Assembly (NCBI GenBank): GCA_040388375.1
Contig: JAZKBU010000003.1
Span: 1-64,000, forward strand
Length of the DNA: 64,000 bases
From: Bacteroidota bacterium
Lineage (GTDB): Bacteria; Bacteroidota; Bacteroidia; UKL13-3
Direction of reading: 5' to 3'
Under the pieces are notes generated by a model. The model had not been told where the DNA came from, did no database searches, and saw only the letters and a list, made by a program, of their open reading frames with translations. Numbering within the stretch: position 1 is the stretch's first letter; every line of letters starts with the position of its first letter. Below, piece after piece: positions 28,297 to 39,000 of the stretch. A program made the position numbers and the translations under genes.

Positions 28297-28917
28297 TTGG
28301 AAAGCAAAAACAAAATATTAGAAGGAGCTGAAAGCCTGTTTATGAAATATGGCTTTAAAAGCATTACCATGGATGATATTGCTCGCGAATTAGGCATTTC
28401 AAAAAAAACATTGTATCAATACTTTGAAGATAAGAATGATTTGGTTAATCAAACCATTCAGGCTCATATTGACAATGATGCTGTTGTATGTAATAGAATA
28501 ATTGAAGAGGGTTATGACCCTATTGAGTTTATGTTTGAAATGAGCAAGTCTATTACTAAAAATCAACGTAAAGTAAATGTGGCAGTTCTTTTTGATTTAC
28601 GCAAATACTTTAAGTCTGCTTGGGATAAAATGGAGAAATTCCGCTTAGAGTATATTTTAAAAAACATACTTAGCAATATTTCAAAAGGGCAGGAGTTGGG
28701 TTTATACCGAACAGATATTAATGAAGTACTGATAGCCAAATTATATGTACACAATATTGAATTTGTAATGACCCCTGAATTGTACCAGGATATATCAACC
28801 GATTTTCATTACATACACCTGGAGTCTTTAAAATATCACTTACGCGGTATTTGTACTGATAAAGGATTGAAAAAATTAAATAAAATAACCGAAACCCAAA
28901 ATAACAACACAAAATAG
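28297..28917 (+). CDS. TetR/AcrR-family transcriptional regulator of efflux operon
   Basis: 206 residues starting at TTG 28297; the first in-frame ATG would remove the first helix of the DNA-binding domain, so TTG is preferred. Residues ~5-60 are the TetR helix-turn-helix (KSITMDDIARELGISKKTLYQYF). The C-terminal ligand domain is not specific. It lies 4 bases before tolC-like, MFP and RND genes, and likely represses them from the palindrome upstream. Confidence 0.92.
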   Translation: MESKNKILEGAESLFMKYGFKSITMDDIARELGISKKTLYQYFEDKNDLVNQTIQAHIDNDAVVCNRIIEEGYDPIEFMFEMSKSITKNQRKVNVAVLFDLRKYFKSAWDKMEKFRLEYILKNILSNISKGQELGLYRTDINEVLIAKLYVHNIEFVMTPELYQDISTDFHYIHLESLKYHLRGICTDKGLKKLNKITETQNNNTK

Positions 28918-28921
28918 AACT

Positions 28922-30250
28922 ATGATTACTAGAATTTATATGCTGATACTGGCAGCATTCTTCAGCATAAATGTGCTTTTGGCTCAGCAAACCGTGGAAG
29001 TAAAAAAACTCAGTTTGCGCGAAGCCGTGGAAATGGCAAAAACGAATAACTATACGGTGCGTAACGTAAAATTAGATCAGTTAGCAGCCGAAAAGAAAGT
29101 AAATGAAATACTATCAAACGGCTTACCTCAAATTAATGCAAGTGGTAACTTTACAAACAACCTTGTTATCTCATCAAATGCCATCAATTTTGGCGGGCAA
29201 ACAACCATTATTAAATTTGGTCAGCCTTACACGGTTACCGGTTCCATTACAGCTACCCAATTACTTTTTGACGGAGGCTTTTTTTTAGGTGTAAAAGCAG
29301 CTAAGGAATATGTAAACTTAGCTAAAATAGGTGTTAAGTTAAGCAATACCGAAATAGAAGCGGCTATAAACAAACTTTACTTTGCTGCTTTAATAAGTGA
29401 TGCAGGTATTAAAATGATGGAACGCAACCTTGAATTAATGGGTAAAACTTTGAATGATTTAAAAGAAGTTTACAAAGCAGGATTGAGAGAAAAAATTGAT
29501 GTAGACAGAATGCAATTGTCATATTCAAATACGAACATTCAGTTGGATAAATTGAGAGACCAATTAACCCTTTCGTACATGGTTTTAAAAATGCAGTTAG
29601 GTTTAAAAGTAACCGATAGCATTGCACTAAGCGATAACTTAGAAAAATTATACGGTGAACAAAAAACCTTAGTGGTAGAAAATAAAATAAACTTTTTAAA
29701 CAGACCGGATTACCAAATGGTAGATCAGCAAATTAAATTGCAGGACTACGATAGAAAACGTTATTTATTAGGTTATGCTCCTTCTTTATCAGCTATGTTC
29801 TCTCACCAGCAAAATACTTTTGGAGAGGAATTTAGCCAACTGGGTTCACCATGGTATAACGGAACTTTCTGGGCTTTAAACTTAAACGTTCCTATTTTTG
29901 ACGGACTACGTAAATCAGCTCAAATACAACAAACTAAAATTAACAAAGCCAAGTTTGAAAACAGCAAAAAGAATTTGGAAAGCACTATTGAAAATGATGT
30001 AGAGCAAGCCAGATTAAAGTATGTAAGAGCAGTAGAGCAATTGAGCGTACAAAAGAAAAATGTAGAGTTAGCTGAAGATATCTATAACCAGGCCAATGTT
30101 AAATTTACGAATGGTGTAGGTTCAAATTTAGAACTTTCGAGTGCTGAAAATGATATGAAAAACGCGCAAACCAATTACCTGTCATCCATATTTGATTTAT
30201 TAAGTGCGCAGGTAGATTTAAAAAAGGCACTTGGACAACTAGGAAACTAA
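28922..30250 (+). CDS. TolC-family outer membrane efflux protein
   Basis: 442 residues with signal peptide (MLILAAFFSINVLLAQ). Two OEP repeats with long helices: LREAVEMAKTNNYTVRNVKLDQLAAEKKV at the start, and the VELAEDIYNQANVKFTNGVGSNLELSSAENDMKNAQ region near the end. Forms the outer-membrane channel of the tripartite pump encoded with the next two genes. Confidence 0.95.
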   Translation: MITRIYMLILAAFFSINVLLAQQTVEVKKLSLREAVEMAKTNNYTVRNVKLDQLAAEKKVNEILSNGLPQINASGNFTNNLVISSNAINFGGQTTIIKFGQPYTVTGSITATQLLFDGGFFLGVKAAKEYVNLAKIGVKLSNTEIEAAINKLYFAALISDAGIKMMERNLELMGKTLNDLKEVYKAGLREKIDVDRMQLSYSNTNIQLDKLRDQLTLSYMVLKMQLGLKVTDSIALSDNLEKLYGEQKTLVVENKINFLNRPDYQMVDQQIKLQDYDRKRYLLGYAPSLSAMFSHQQNTFGEEFSQLGSPWYNGTFWALNLNVPIFDGLRKSAQIQQTKINKAKFENSKKNLESTIENDVEQARLKYVRAVEQLSVQKKNVELAEDIYNQANVKFTNGVGSNLELSSAENDMKNAQTNYLSSIFDLLSAQVDLKKALGQLGN

Positions 30251-30289
30251 AATAAAAACAAACAGAAAAAATATAATAATAATATACAA

Positions 30290-31426
30290 ATGAAAAACGT
30301 AAAAGTAATAATTGCTATTTTAACAATCATAACGATAGCCCTAACCTCATGCGGAGGTGCAGATACGATTGAAGCAAAACAAGCGAAGCTTGAAAAATTA
30401 AAAGCAGAACAAGCTACTTTAGCTACCAATATTAAAACATTGGAAGACGAAATAAAATCAAGTGGAGCTAAAATTGAAAAACGTGAAAAAATAGTAAACG
30501 TAGCAGTGAGCAATGTTGCAACTACAAACTTTAAACATTTTATTGATGTACAAGGTAGAGTAGATGGTGATGAAAATACTACTATTAGTGCTAAAGTACC
30601 GGGATTGGTATTAAACGTATTGGTTAAACCGGGTTCAGTGGTTAAAGCCGGTCAGGTTTTGGCTGAGTTAGACGGAAATGCTACTCGCAAACAAATGCAA
30701 TCAATGGAAACTAACTTAACTTTAGTAACTGATTTGTACAACAAACAAAAAACTTTATGGGAAAAACAAGTAGGTTCTGAAATGCAGTACAAACAAGCTA
30801 AAGCCAATAAAGAATCAATGGAGCAACAAATTGCATCGGTACGCGAACAATTGGCTATGTACAAAATTACATCACCGGTTAATGGAACTATTGATATTGT
30901 AAACTTAAAAGTAGGACAAACTGCTGCACCCGGACAACCTTATTTTACCATTGTTAACTTTAACAAATTAAAAGTAAAAGCTGATGTGGCTGAAAGTTAT
31001 GCTAACAAAATTAAAGAAGGAAATGATGTTCAAATTACTTTCCCTGATATTGATAAAAGTATCAATGCTAAAATTACCTATAGCGGAAAAGGCATTAGTG
31101 CTTTAAACAGAACTTTTAGTGTTGAAGTGGCATTGCCTAGCGATGAAAGCTATTTGCCAAACATGATTGCTGTAGTAAAAATTATTGATTATGCAAAAAG
31201 CGATGTAATTGTAATTCCGGTTAATTGTATTCAAAACGCAGAGGGTGAAAACCACGTATTTGTGGCTGTAAAAGAAGGCGACAGAACCATTGCTAAAAAA
31301 CGTGCTGTAAAAGTGGGTGTAACATACAACGATAAAGCGGAGATAATTGGTGGTTTAGCAAAAGGTGAGCAATTAATTACCGAAGGTTATAGCGACTTAA
31401 ACGATGGCGAGTTAATTAAATTTTAG
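30290..31426 (+). CDS. RND efflux periplasmic adaptor (membrane fusion) lipoprotein
   Basis: 378 residues. Lipobox LTSCGG (Cys21), a coiled coil at ~25-65 directly after the anchor, then the adaptor body: barrel-sandwich halves (ISAKVPGLVLNVLVKPGSVVKAGQVLAELDG and ITSPVNGTIDIVNLKVGQTAAPG) around an alpha-hairpin, followed by beta-barrel and membrane-proximal domains. Links the RND pump to TolC. An extra coiled coil before the lipoyl half is somewhat unusual. Confidence 0.94.
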   Translation: MKNVKVIIAILTIITIALTSCGGADTIEAKQAKLEKLKAEQATLATNIKTLEDEIKSSGAKIEKREKIVNVAVSNVATTNFKHFIDVQGRVDGDENTTISAKVPGLVLNVLVKPGSVVKAGQVLAELDGNATRKQMQSMETNLTLVTDLYNKQKTLWEKQVGSEMQYKQAKANKESMEQQIASVREQLAMYKITSPVNGTIDIVNLKVGQTAAPGQPYFTIVNFNKLKVKADVAESYANKIKEGNDVQITFPDIDKSINAKITYSGKGISALNRTFSVEVALPSDESYLPNMIAVVKIIDYAKSDVIVIPVNCIQNAEGENHVFVAVKEGDRTIAKKRAVKVGVTYNDKAEIIGGLAKGEQLITEGYSDLNDGELIKF

Positions 31427-31514
31427 TTAGTAGAATTTAGAGTATAAATTATCACAACTGCTTGATGTAAGTATCTTTTGTAAGACAATTTATTGAAAGC
31501 TAAAAGCAAAAAAT

Positions 31515-34500
31515 ATGCTAGATAAAATAAAAGAATTTAAGCCCTCGAGCTGGGCTATAGATAACAAGACAAGTATTTATATTATGACCATTATTATAAC
31601 CTTAGCCGGTTTAATGAGTTATAATAGCTTGCCAAAAGAACAATTTCCGGAGGTAGTATTTCCGCAAATTATAGTAAGTACTGTTCAGGCGGGAACATCG
31701 CCTAAGGACATGGAGAATATTGTAACCAAACATTTAGAAAAGAGTTTAAAATCTATTTCGGGTGTTAAAAAAATTACAAGTAATACCATTCAGAATATTA
31801 GTTTAATTACTGTTGAGTTTAATACTGATGTGCAAATACCTGTAGCTAAGCAAAGGGTAAAAGATCAGGTGGATAAAGCACGTAAGGATTTACCTCAGGT
31901 GCTTACCAGCGAGCCTTCGGTAATGGAAATTGACGTATCGCAAATGCCTATTATGTTTGTGCATCTGTCAGGCGATTATCCTTTAGACAAGTTAAAGTCG
32001 TATGCAGAAGATTTACAAGACAGGATTGAAGGTTTAAAAGAAATTACCCGTGCTGATATAGTTGGTGCATTGGATAGAGAGGTTCAGGTTAACCTTGATA
32101 TGTACAAAATGCAATCGGCTGATGTAACTATGTACGATGTAATGCAAGCCATAGGAAACGAAAACGTAACTATTAGTGGTGGTACGGTTAAAATGGATGG
32201 TTTATTGCGTGAGATTAACGTAATAGGTCAGTATGCAGATGCTAAAAAAATAGCTGATATAACTATTCGTTCAGGTAGCGGAGCTATTGTTTACTTACGC
32301 GATATTGCTGAGGTAAAAGATGGCTTTAAAGAGCAGGAAAGTTTTGCCCGTTTAGAGCATAAAAATGTAATTACCTTAAACATTGTTAAAAAGAGTGGTC
32401 AAAACTTAATTGACGCAAGTGATAAAATAAGGAAACTAACTGAGGAGTTAAAAGAAAGTCATTTCCCTGATGGTTTAAAAATTACTATAACCGGTGACCA
32501 GTCAGACAAAACACGTGTTACTTTACATGATTTGATTAATACCATTGTTATTGGTTTTATATTGGTAACAGTAATCTTAATGTTTTTTATGGGTGCTACC
32601 AATGCCTTGTTTGTGGCTATGTCAGTACCTTTATCAATGGCGGTTGCGTTTTTAGTATTGCCTAGTTTAGGGTTTACTTTAAACATGATTGTATTGTTTG
32701 CTTTCTTACTGGCGTTGGGTATTGTGGTGGATGATGCCATTGTGGTAATTGAAAACACGCATCGTATTTTTGAAAATGGGAAGGTCCCTATTAAAAAAGC
32801 GGCTAAGCTAGCCGCAGGCGAGGTATTTCTGCCCGTACTTTCGGGTACCTTAACTACTTTAGCACCATTTATTCCTTTGGCATTCTGGCAAGGCGTAATT
32901 GGTAAGTTTATGTTCTTTTTACCGGTAACCTTAATTATAACTTTATTGGCTTCGTTAGTGGTAGCTTATATTATTAACCCGGTATTTGCGGTTGGTTTTA
33001 TGAAAACACATGAAGAGGAAGAAGCACAACGTAAAAATACCAAAGGCTTTAAAATTACTTCGGTTGTATTTGGTGTAATAGTATTGCTTTCTTACCTATC
33101 GGGTAACTTTGGTATGGGTAATTTTATACTTACTCTTTATGGTTTGTATTGCTTAAATCGTTTTGTGTTGTACAAAACCATTGGCACATTCCAAAACAAA
33201 ACATGGCCAGCTATACAAGAAAAATACCGTAGATTAATTACCTGGTGTTTGGCCGGAAGCCGTCCGATTTGGATTTTAGTAGGCACTATTGGTTTATTAT
33301 TCTTTAGCTTCTTCTTGGTTTCAGTTCGTACACCTAAAATAGTTTTCTTCCCTCAGGCATCACCTAATTTTGTGTATACTTATATTCAAATGCCAATAGG
33401 TACTAACCAAGTAAAAACAGATTCGATTACTAAATTAGTAGAAGAAAGAATTTACAAAGAAATAGGCGATAGCAATAAAATAGTAGAGTCAGTTATTTCT
33501 AACGTAGCTATTGGTGCAGGCGATCCAAGTCAGTTTGAAGCAGGAGCTCAATCGCACTTAGGTAAAGTAACTGTTGCTTTTGTGGAGTTTGGAAAACGTG
33601 ATGGAGTGGAAACATTGGATTATTTAGATAGAATAAGGAATGCAGTGAAAAATATTCCGGGTGCTCAAATAACGGTAGAGCAAGAACAAGGTGGACCTCC
33701 AACAGGTAAAGCCGTTAATATAGAAATTATTGGTGATGACTTTAATGAGTTAACCGGTGTTTCTAAAAGTTTGAAACGTTACTTAGATTCGTTGCAAATT
33801 CCGGGAGTAGAGGAGTTGAAATCAGATTTGATTACCAACAAGCCTGAAATTTTAATTGAAATAGACAGAGAGCGTGCTAACCGCGAAGGCATTACTTCAG
33901 CGCAAATTGGTCAGGCTTTACGTGGTGCTATCTTTGGTATCGAAGTATCGAAATTTAAAGATGCAAACGATGATTACCCTATTCAGGTGCGCTATAACGA
34001 AAGCCAACGTAACAATATTGATGCTTTGATGAACTTAAAAATTACTTACCGCGATATGAATATGGGTGGACAGTTACGTTCGGTTCCATTATCATCGGTT
34101 GCTAAGTTAAAATACAGTCAAACTTATGGTGGTATTAAACGTAAAAATCAAAAACGTATGGTTACTTTAGGTTCAAATGTATTGACCGGATTTAATGCAA
34201 ATGAGGTAGTAGCGATGGTGAAAAAAGCGGTAGCAAAATACGACTTACCTGCTACAGTAACGGTGGATATGACAGGTGAGCAAGAACAACAAGCGGAAAC
34301 TGGTTCGTTCTTAGTAAATGCCATGATGGTTTCATTAGGATTGATTTTCTTGATTTTGGTTACTCAATTTAATTCAATTTCAAAACCGGTTATTATACTA
34401 AGTGAAATAATTTTTAGTATTATTGGAGTGTTATTAGGATTCTCAATCTTTAAAATGGATATGTCTATTCTAATGACTGGTATTGGTATTGTGGCGCTGG

Positions 34501-34898
34501 CGGGTATTGTGGTGCGGAATGGAATACTCTTGGTAGAGTTTACCGAAATACTGATAGAAAACGGAATGGAAACAAAAGAAGCTATTATAGAAGCTGGTAA
34601 AACGCGTATGACTCCGGTTATACTAACAGCATCAGCAACTATGTTAGGTTTAATTCCGTTAGCGGTAGGTTTAAATATTGACTTCGTGACTTTATTTACT
34701 CATGGCAATCCGCATATCTTCTTTGGTGGTGATAGTGTTGCCTTCTGGGGACCATTATCTTGGACAATGATTTTTGGATTATTGTTCGCCACGCTCTTAA
34801 CTTTAATATTAGTACCTGTCATGTTATTGCTCTCAGAATCAATCAAAAAAAGATTTTTTCCGAAAAGAGCAAACAAACACACACATGATGCGTTATAA
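31515..34898 (+). CDS. RND-family efflux transporter permease
   Basis: 1127 residues of the AcrB/MdtB/CusA superfamily, ~80 longer than AcrB. Twelve membrane helices in the 1+5+1+5 layout with two large periplasmic loops. The proton-relay pair appears as LALGIVVDDAIVVIEN in helix 4, and the second half repeats VALAGIVVRNGILLVEFTE. Extra length sits after helix 6 (MKTHEEEEAQRKN...) where two additional hydrophobic segments occur, and near the C terminus (FVTLFTHGNPHIFFGGDSVAFWGP). Proton-driven export; substrate not predictable. Confidence 0.95.
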   Translation: MLDKIKEFKPSSWAIDNKTSIYIMTIIITLAGLMSYNSLPKEQFPEVVFPQIIVSTVQAGTSPKDMENIVTKHLEKSLKSISGVKKITSNTIQNISLITVEFNTDVQIPVAKQRVKDQVDKARKDLPQVLTSEPSVMEIDVSQMPIMFVHLSGDYPLDKLKSYAEDLQDRIEGLKEITRADIVGALDREVQVNLDMYKMQSADVTMYDVMQAIGNENVTISGGTVKMDGLLREINVIGQYADAKKIADITIRSGSGAIVYLRDIAEVKDGFKEQESFARLEHKNVITLNIVKKSGQNLIDASDKIRKLTEELKESHFPDGLKITITGDQSDKTRVTLHDLINTIVIGFILVTVILMFFMGATNALFVAMSVPLSMAVAFLVLPSLGFTLNMIVLFAFLLALGIVVDDAIVVIENTHRIFENGKVPIKKAAKLAAGEVFLPVLSGTLTTLAPFIPLAFWQGVIGKFMFFLPVTLIITLLASLVVAYIINPVFAVGFMKTHEEEEAQRKNTKGFKITSVVFGVIVLLSYLSGNFGMGNFILTLYGLYCLNRFVLYKTIGTFQNKTWPAIQEKYRRLITWCLAGSRPIWILVGTIGLLFFSFFLVSVRTPKIVFFPQASPNFVYTYIQMPIGTNQVKTDSITKLVEERIYKEIGDSNKIVESVISNVAIGAGDPSQFEAGAQSHLGKVTVAFVEFGKRDGVETLDYLDRIRNAVKNIPGAQITVEQEQGGPPTGKAVNIEIIGDDFNELTGVSKSLKRYLDSLQIPGVEELKSDLITNKPEILIEIDRERANREGITSAQIGQALRGAIFGIEVSKFKDANDDYPIQVRYNESQRNNIDALMNLKITYRDMNMGGQLRSVPLSSVAKLKYSQTYGGIKRKNQKRMVTLGSNVLTGFNANEVVAMVKKAVAKYDLPATVTVDMTGEQEQQAETGSFLVNAMMVSLGLIFLILVTQFNSISKPVIILSEIIFSIIGVLLGFSIFKMDMSILMTGIGIVALAGIVVRNGILLVEFTEILIENGMETKEAIIEAGKTRMTPVILTASATMLGLIPLAVGLNIDFVTLFTHGNPHIFFGGDSVAFWGPLSWTMIFGLLFATLLTLILVPVMLLLSESIKKRFFPKRANKHTHDAL

Positions 34899-34946
34899 TA
34901 TACAATATTACACTTTGGGGTAGAGGTGTAATTGTTTCATAGGCTA

Positions 34947-34982
34947 AAACGAGGTCTCCCGCAAGGGAGCCTCGTTTTTTTA
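34947..34982. terminator. Terminator of RND operon
   Basis: AAAACGAGG-T-CTCCC stem pairs with GGGAGCCTCGTTTT around a GCAA tetraloop, followed by a T run. Confidence 0.85.
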
Positions 34983-35022
34983 TTTATACTATGTTGTTGG
35001 ATTAAAAGTGTGGGTGCTAAAT

Positions 35023-35826
35023 TTAAATCTTAGCTCGCTCAATAAAGGTGTAGAATTCATCTTTACGTTCCCTAGCCAAATGCACAATGTCTCCATTTTC
35101 CATTAATACATGCCCGCCATCTTGTTTTACCACTTCCTTTATATAATCTATATTAATAAGGAAACTGCGGTGCGTTCTGAAGAAAGTATTTGTTTGGGTG
35201 AGTGAAGGTTCAAAGTCTTTTACCTTTTTGCTGATAAAATACTTGGTTCCGTCCTGCATAAATATATGCGTATAACTACCATCAGCCTTTAAGTATACAA
35301 TATCCTTTACGGCTACAAAAACCAACCCGTGCGACATAGGCAACGCAATTTTTTTAACATGATTTTCCTCCAGGTTCTCCTTTAAGGTTTCCACCTTTTG
35401 AGTCATTTGCGAATTACCCCTGTACTTGGTTACTTTTTTTACCGCATCAATCAGCTTTTCAATTTGTATAGGCTTTAATAAATAATCGATAGCCGAAACC
35501 TGAAAAGCTTGCAAAGCATACTCACTATAAGCAGTGGTAAATATAACCGAGAACTGAATATCGTCAAAAAAATCGAGTAGCTGAAAACCTGTATAGCCGG
35601 GCATTTCAATATCTAAAAAAACAATTTCGGGCTTGTGTTTATTAATGGCTTTTATACCACTCAGCACATCTTCGGCCGACTCAAGCACTTCTATTTCCGG
35701 GCAATGTTCAGCAATAAGCGTTTCCATAATACGTCTTGCCTTTGCCTCGTCATCAATAATGATAGCGCTATACTTTTTTGTTGCCATGTCGTCAGCGCAA
35801 GTTAAATATTCTTCGTTATTACTCAA
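35023..35826 (-). CDS. LytTR-family response regulator
   Basis: 267 residues from the first ATG; an internal ATG at 35787 (ATKKYSAIIIDDE) is the likelier start, as the receiver domain begins there. Phospho-acceptor Asp lies in IVFLDIEMPGYTG, LytTR domain at ~165-265 (IVYLKADGSYTHIFMQDGTKY, FFRTHRSFLINIDYI). No adjacent kinase. The architecture is that of regulators usually paired with LytS-type kinases such as the one at 55977-58973. Confidence 0.93.
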   Translation of the reverse strand: MSNNEEYLTCADDMATKKYSAIIIDDEAKARRIMETLIAEHCPEIEVLESAEDVLSGIKAINKHKPEIVFLDIEMPGYTGFQLLDFFDDIQFSVIFTTAYSEYALQAFQVSAIDYLLKPIQIEKLIDAVKKVTKYRGNSQMTQKVETLKENLEENHVKKIALPMSHGLVFVAVKDIVYLKADGSYTHIFMQDGTKYFISKKVKDFEPSLTQTNTFFRTHRSFLINIDYIKEVVKQDGGHVLMENGDIVHLARERKDEFYTFIERAKI

Positions 35827-36046
35827 TGTTTTTGCTAATTACCTGCAAGGTTATAGCAATTAAATAAATATACAGGTTGCTTTCTACCAAAGGTAGGTTT
35901 CAGTTCATAAACCTAAACAGACGCACCTTTCCATACATGAATGGTAAAAAAGCTTCACTTATAAATTAATAGCTGCTGTTCATGAATTGCAGCAAGCAAA
36001 GCTTATAGCAGGAGTTGAATTTTGGCTCATGAAATCTGTTTATTTT

Positions 36047-39000
36047 ATGAAAACTAAAATTATTATCAATTTACTGTTTGTGCTGTTTGCTTTTAAAGCA
36101 GTGGCCCAACAGCCGCAGTTTGTGTGGCAAAAACGAATGGGCTCTGAGAGTGCTAATGAAAATACAGGCAGGGTAAGTACCGACTCTTTGGGCAATGCTT
36201 ATACTACAGGAACATTCATCACGTCATCAAGTTATTTGTATTATCCTGATTTGCCTAGTACTACTCCGCAATTTGCTTCTGGTATATCATTAAGTAATTA
36301 TAGTAACGATGCCTATGTAATGAAGTATAGTAAGGATGCGGCCTACCAATGGCTTACACCATACCATTATAACTTAACCGAAACAGGCACGCACATACAC
36401 ACCGCTGCCGATGGTATTAATTATACCACAGGTTTACATAACAACAGTGCGCAACATTATTTTGCCAAGTACAGCACCACCGGTACTTTAACTTGGCGCA
36501 GGTCATTAGACGGAACAACAGGTGGCTCGCAAATACCCGGAGGCATTATAGAAGATGCTAACAGAAATGTTTTTGGTGCAGGAGCTTTTTCAGGTACGCA
36601 TGTATATCAGGTTTCGCCAGCTATTAACTTAGTTTCTGCCGGGGCTACCGATGCTTATTTAGTAAGTTATACAGCCACCGGAACCCACAGATGGGCTAAA
36701 CGATTTGGAGGCACGGGAACAGAAGTAGTAAAAGCACTGGCATACGATGGTGGTCAGTTTATATACGTAGCCGGTGAGTTTCAAGGGGCGGTTGATTTTA
36801 ACCCCGATGCAGGTGTATTTACTTTAACAGGTGCAACAGGTACTGCTAAAGATTTTTTTGTAGCTAAGTTTGATACTGCAGGTAATTTTATTACAGCCTT
36901 TCAACTAATAACGGGTGTTAACAGCATGACCGATTTAACACTGGATGCTGCAGGCAATATGTATATAGTAGGTAGTTACTCACAGGTTATTGATTTTGAT
37001 GCAAGCGCTGCTACTTATACTTTATCGTCAGTTAATACCAGTAACGATGCTTTTGTTTTAAAGGTAAGCAATAGCGGAAACTTTATATGGGTACGCGACT
37101 TTGGAGGCATGGGTGCTGATGAAATAAGCGATATAACTTTAGATAACTCGGCAAACATATATGTAGGCGGTAAGTTTAGTTCAGCTACTTTAACTTATGG
37201 TAGCAATACTTTAAACAATAGTGGCACTTTAAATACGCTAAGCGATGGTTTCTTTTCCATGTTAGACTCATCGGGTACCGTTAAATGGTGCTATAAAATA
37301 GGTGCTGCTGCCAATAACGATGCCATAACAGGTATTGCCCTTGATAAGCAAAGAAACTTATACCTAACAGGAACTTATATTGGTGCAGTAAACTTTAATG
37401 TTTTAGGTGGCAATGGTCAGGTTTTCTCTACCCAATCTAATACAATAAGCGATGCGTTTTTAGTAAAGTACAGTACCGAGTGCCCTAAATTGATAGCCCC
37501 CGTTGGCAGTACAGGCGCATGTATGGGAAGCACCTTACATTTAAACCCTGTATTAGGTGCGGACAATTATACTTACCAATGGTATAACAATGGCTTAAGC
37601 TTAAGTAACAACACCAAGTATGGAGGTGCGCAGGACGATACTTTAATTATTAATAACTATGCTGCGGCAGATACAGGTAAATACGTATTGCAAATAAACA
37701 ATGCCATATGCGGTGCTTTTGTAAGCGATACTTTTAAACTAAACTATACCGGTACAAACTTATCAAATGCTTTATTGTACGATTTACCTATTAACAATAG
37801 CACTTTTGTGAATAGCGTGAACCAACAAAATTTAGTCAGCGTATTAAACTACGGTGGCTATACTGCCAACAGAAACAATATAAGCAGTTCAGCTATAGCT
37901 TTAACCAGTGGTTTTAACTCATTTAGTTTGCCAACTGTTTATAATGCTAATGAAGTTTCAGTAAGTTTCTGGTACAAGCCACAAGCCCTACAAGCAGGTA
38001 TTACTTATGGTGCCCTTGTACATAGTAATTCATCAGGCCACATGCACATGGCTATGAGAAACGATTATACATTGGGTTGGTATAGGGCAGGTACCAATAC
38101 CTTTTATCCAAGCAATACCATTTTAGCTGCCGGCAACTGGCACCATATAGTATTAGTAAAAAAAGGAACCAATAGTAAGTTTTATGTAAATGGTGCCGTA
38201 GTGTACGAAACCAACACCGCTATAGCTACTACAGCGGCTACTATAAGCAGGTTGTTTGGTGATGGAACATCGGGAGGTGCTTTGGGAATATACGACCAGA
38301 TAAAAGTATATACACGCGAGTTAAACGATTTAGAAATACAAACCATATACAAAAACATAGAGCTACTGAGTGTAGCTGCCGACCCTTTTGCCTGCCTTGG
38401 TAGCGGAGCCCGTATGGAAGCCAGTTTTTCCGGTACTAATTTAAACTACCAGTGGTATAAAAATGCACAACCATTAAGCAACGGGGCTAAGTTTACAGGG
38501 GTAAATACTGACTCCTTATTTATTAGCAATGGCGTTATTGCCGATAGCGGAAACTACTATGTAGTAGCAGCCAACCCGGGAGTATATGCCTGTATCAATA
38601 ACCAAACCGATAGCATTTATTTTGAAGCAGGCACACCTGCTATTAGTACCGGGTTATTACATGCATATAATTTTAACAGTAATTTATTGGATAGGGTAGG
38701 TACTAACCATGCAGTAGGTACCGGCATATATGCAGTAGGTAACAGGTTTGCTATTAATGTGGGAGCTGGGCTTAATTTAACCAACATGGGTAACTCAGTG
38801 CCTATAACAGGTGTAAACAGAGATACCATTTCCGTTTCATTATGGTTTAACGGTGCAAGCACTGCGGTAAACAGAGTGCTTTTAAGCCCTGCTTCAGGCA
38901 ATGCCCGCCATTTAAAAGTAGGTACTGACGATGTAATAGGCTTTGTAAACGGAACAGGTGTTTTTGTGCCTTCAAAAGCCAAATTAAGTGCTGCTACCTG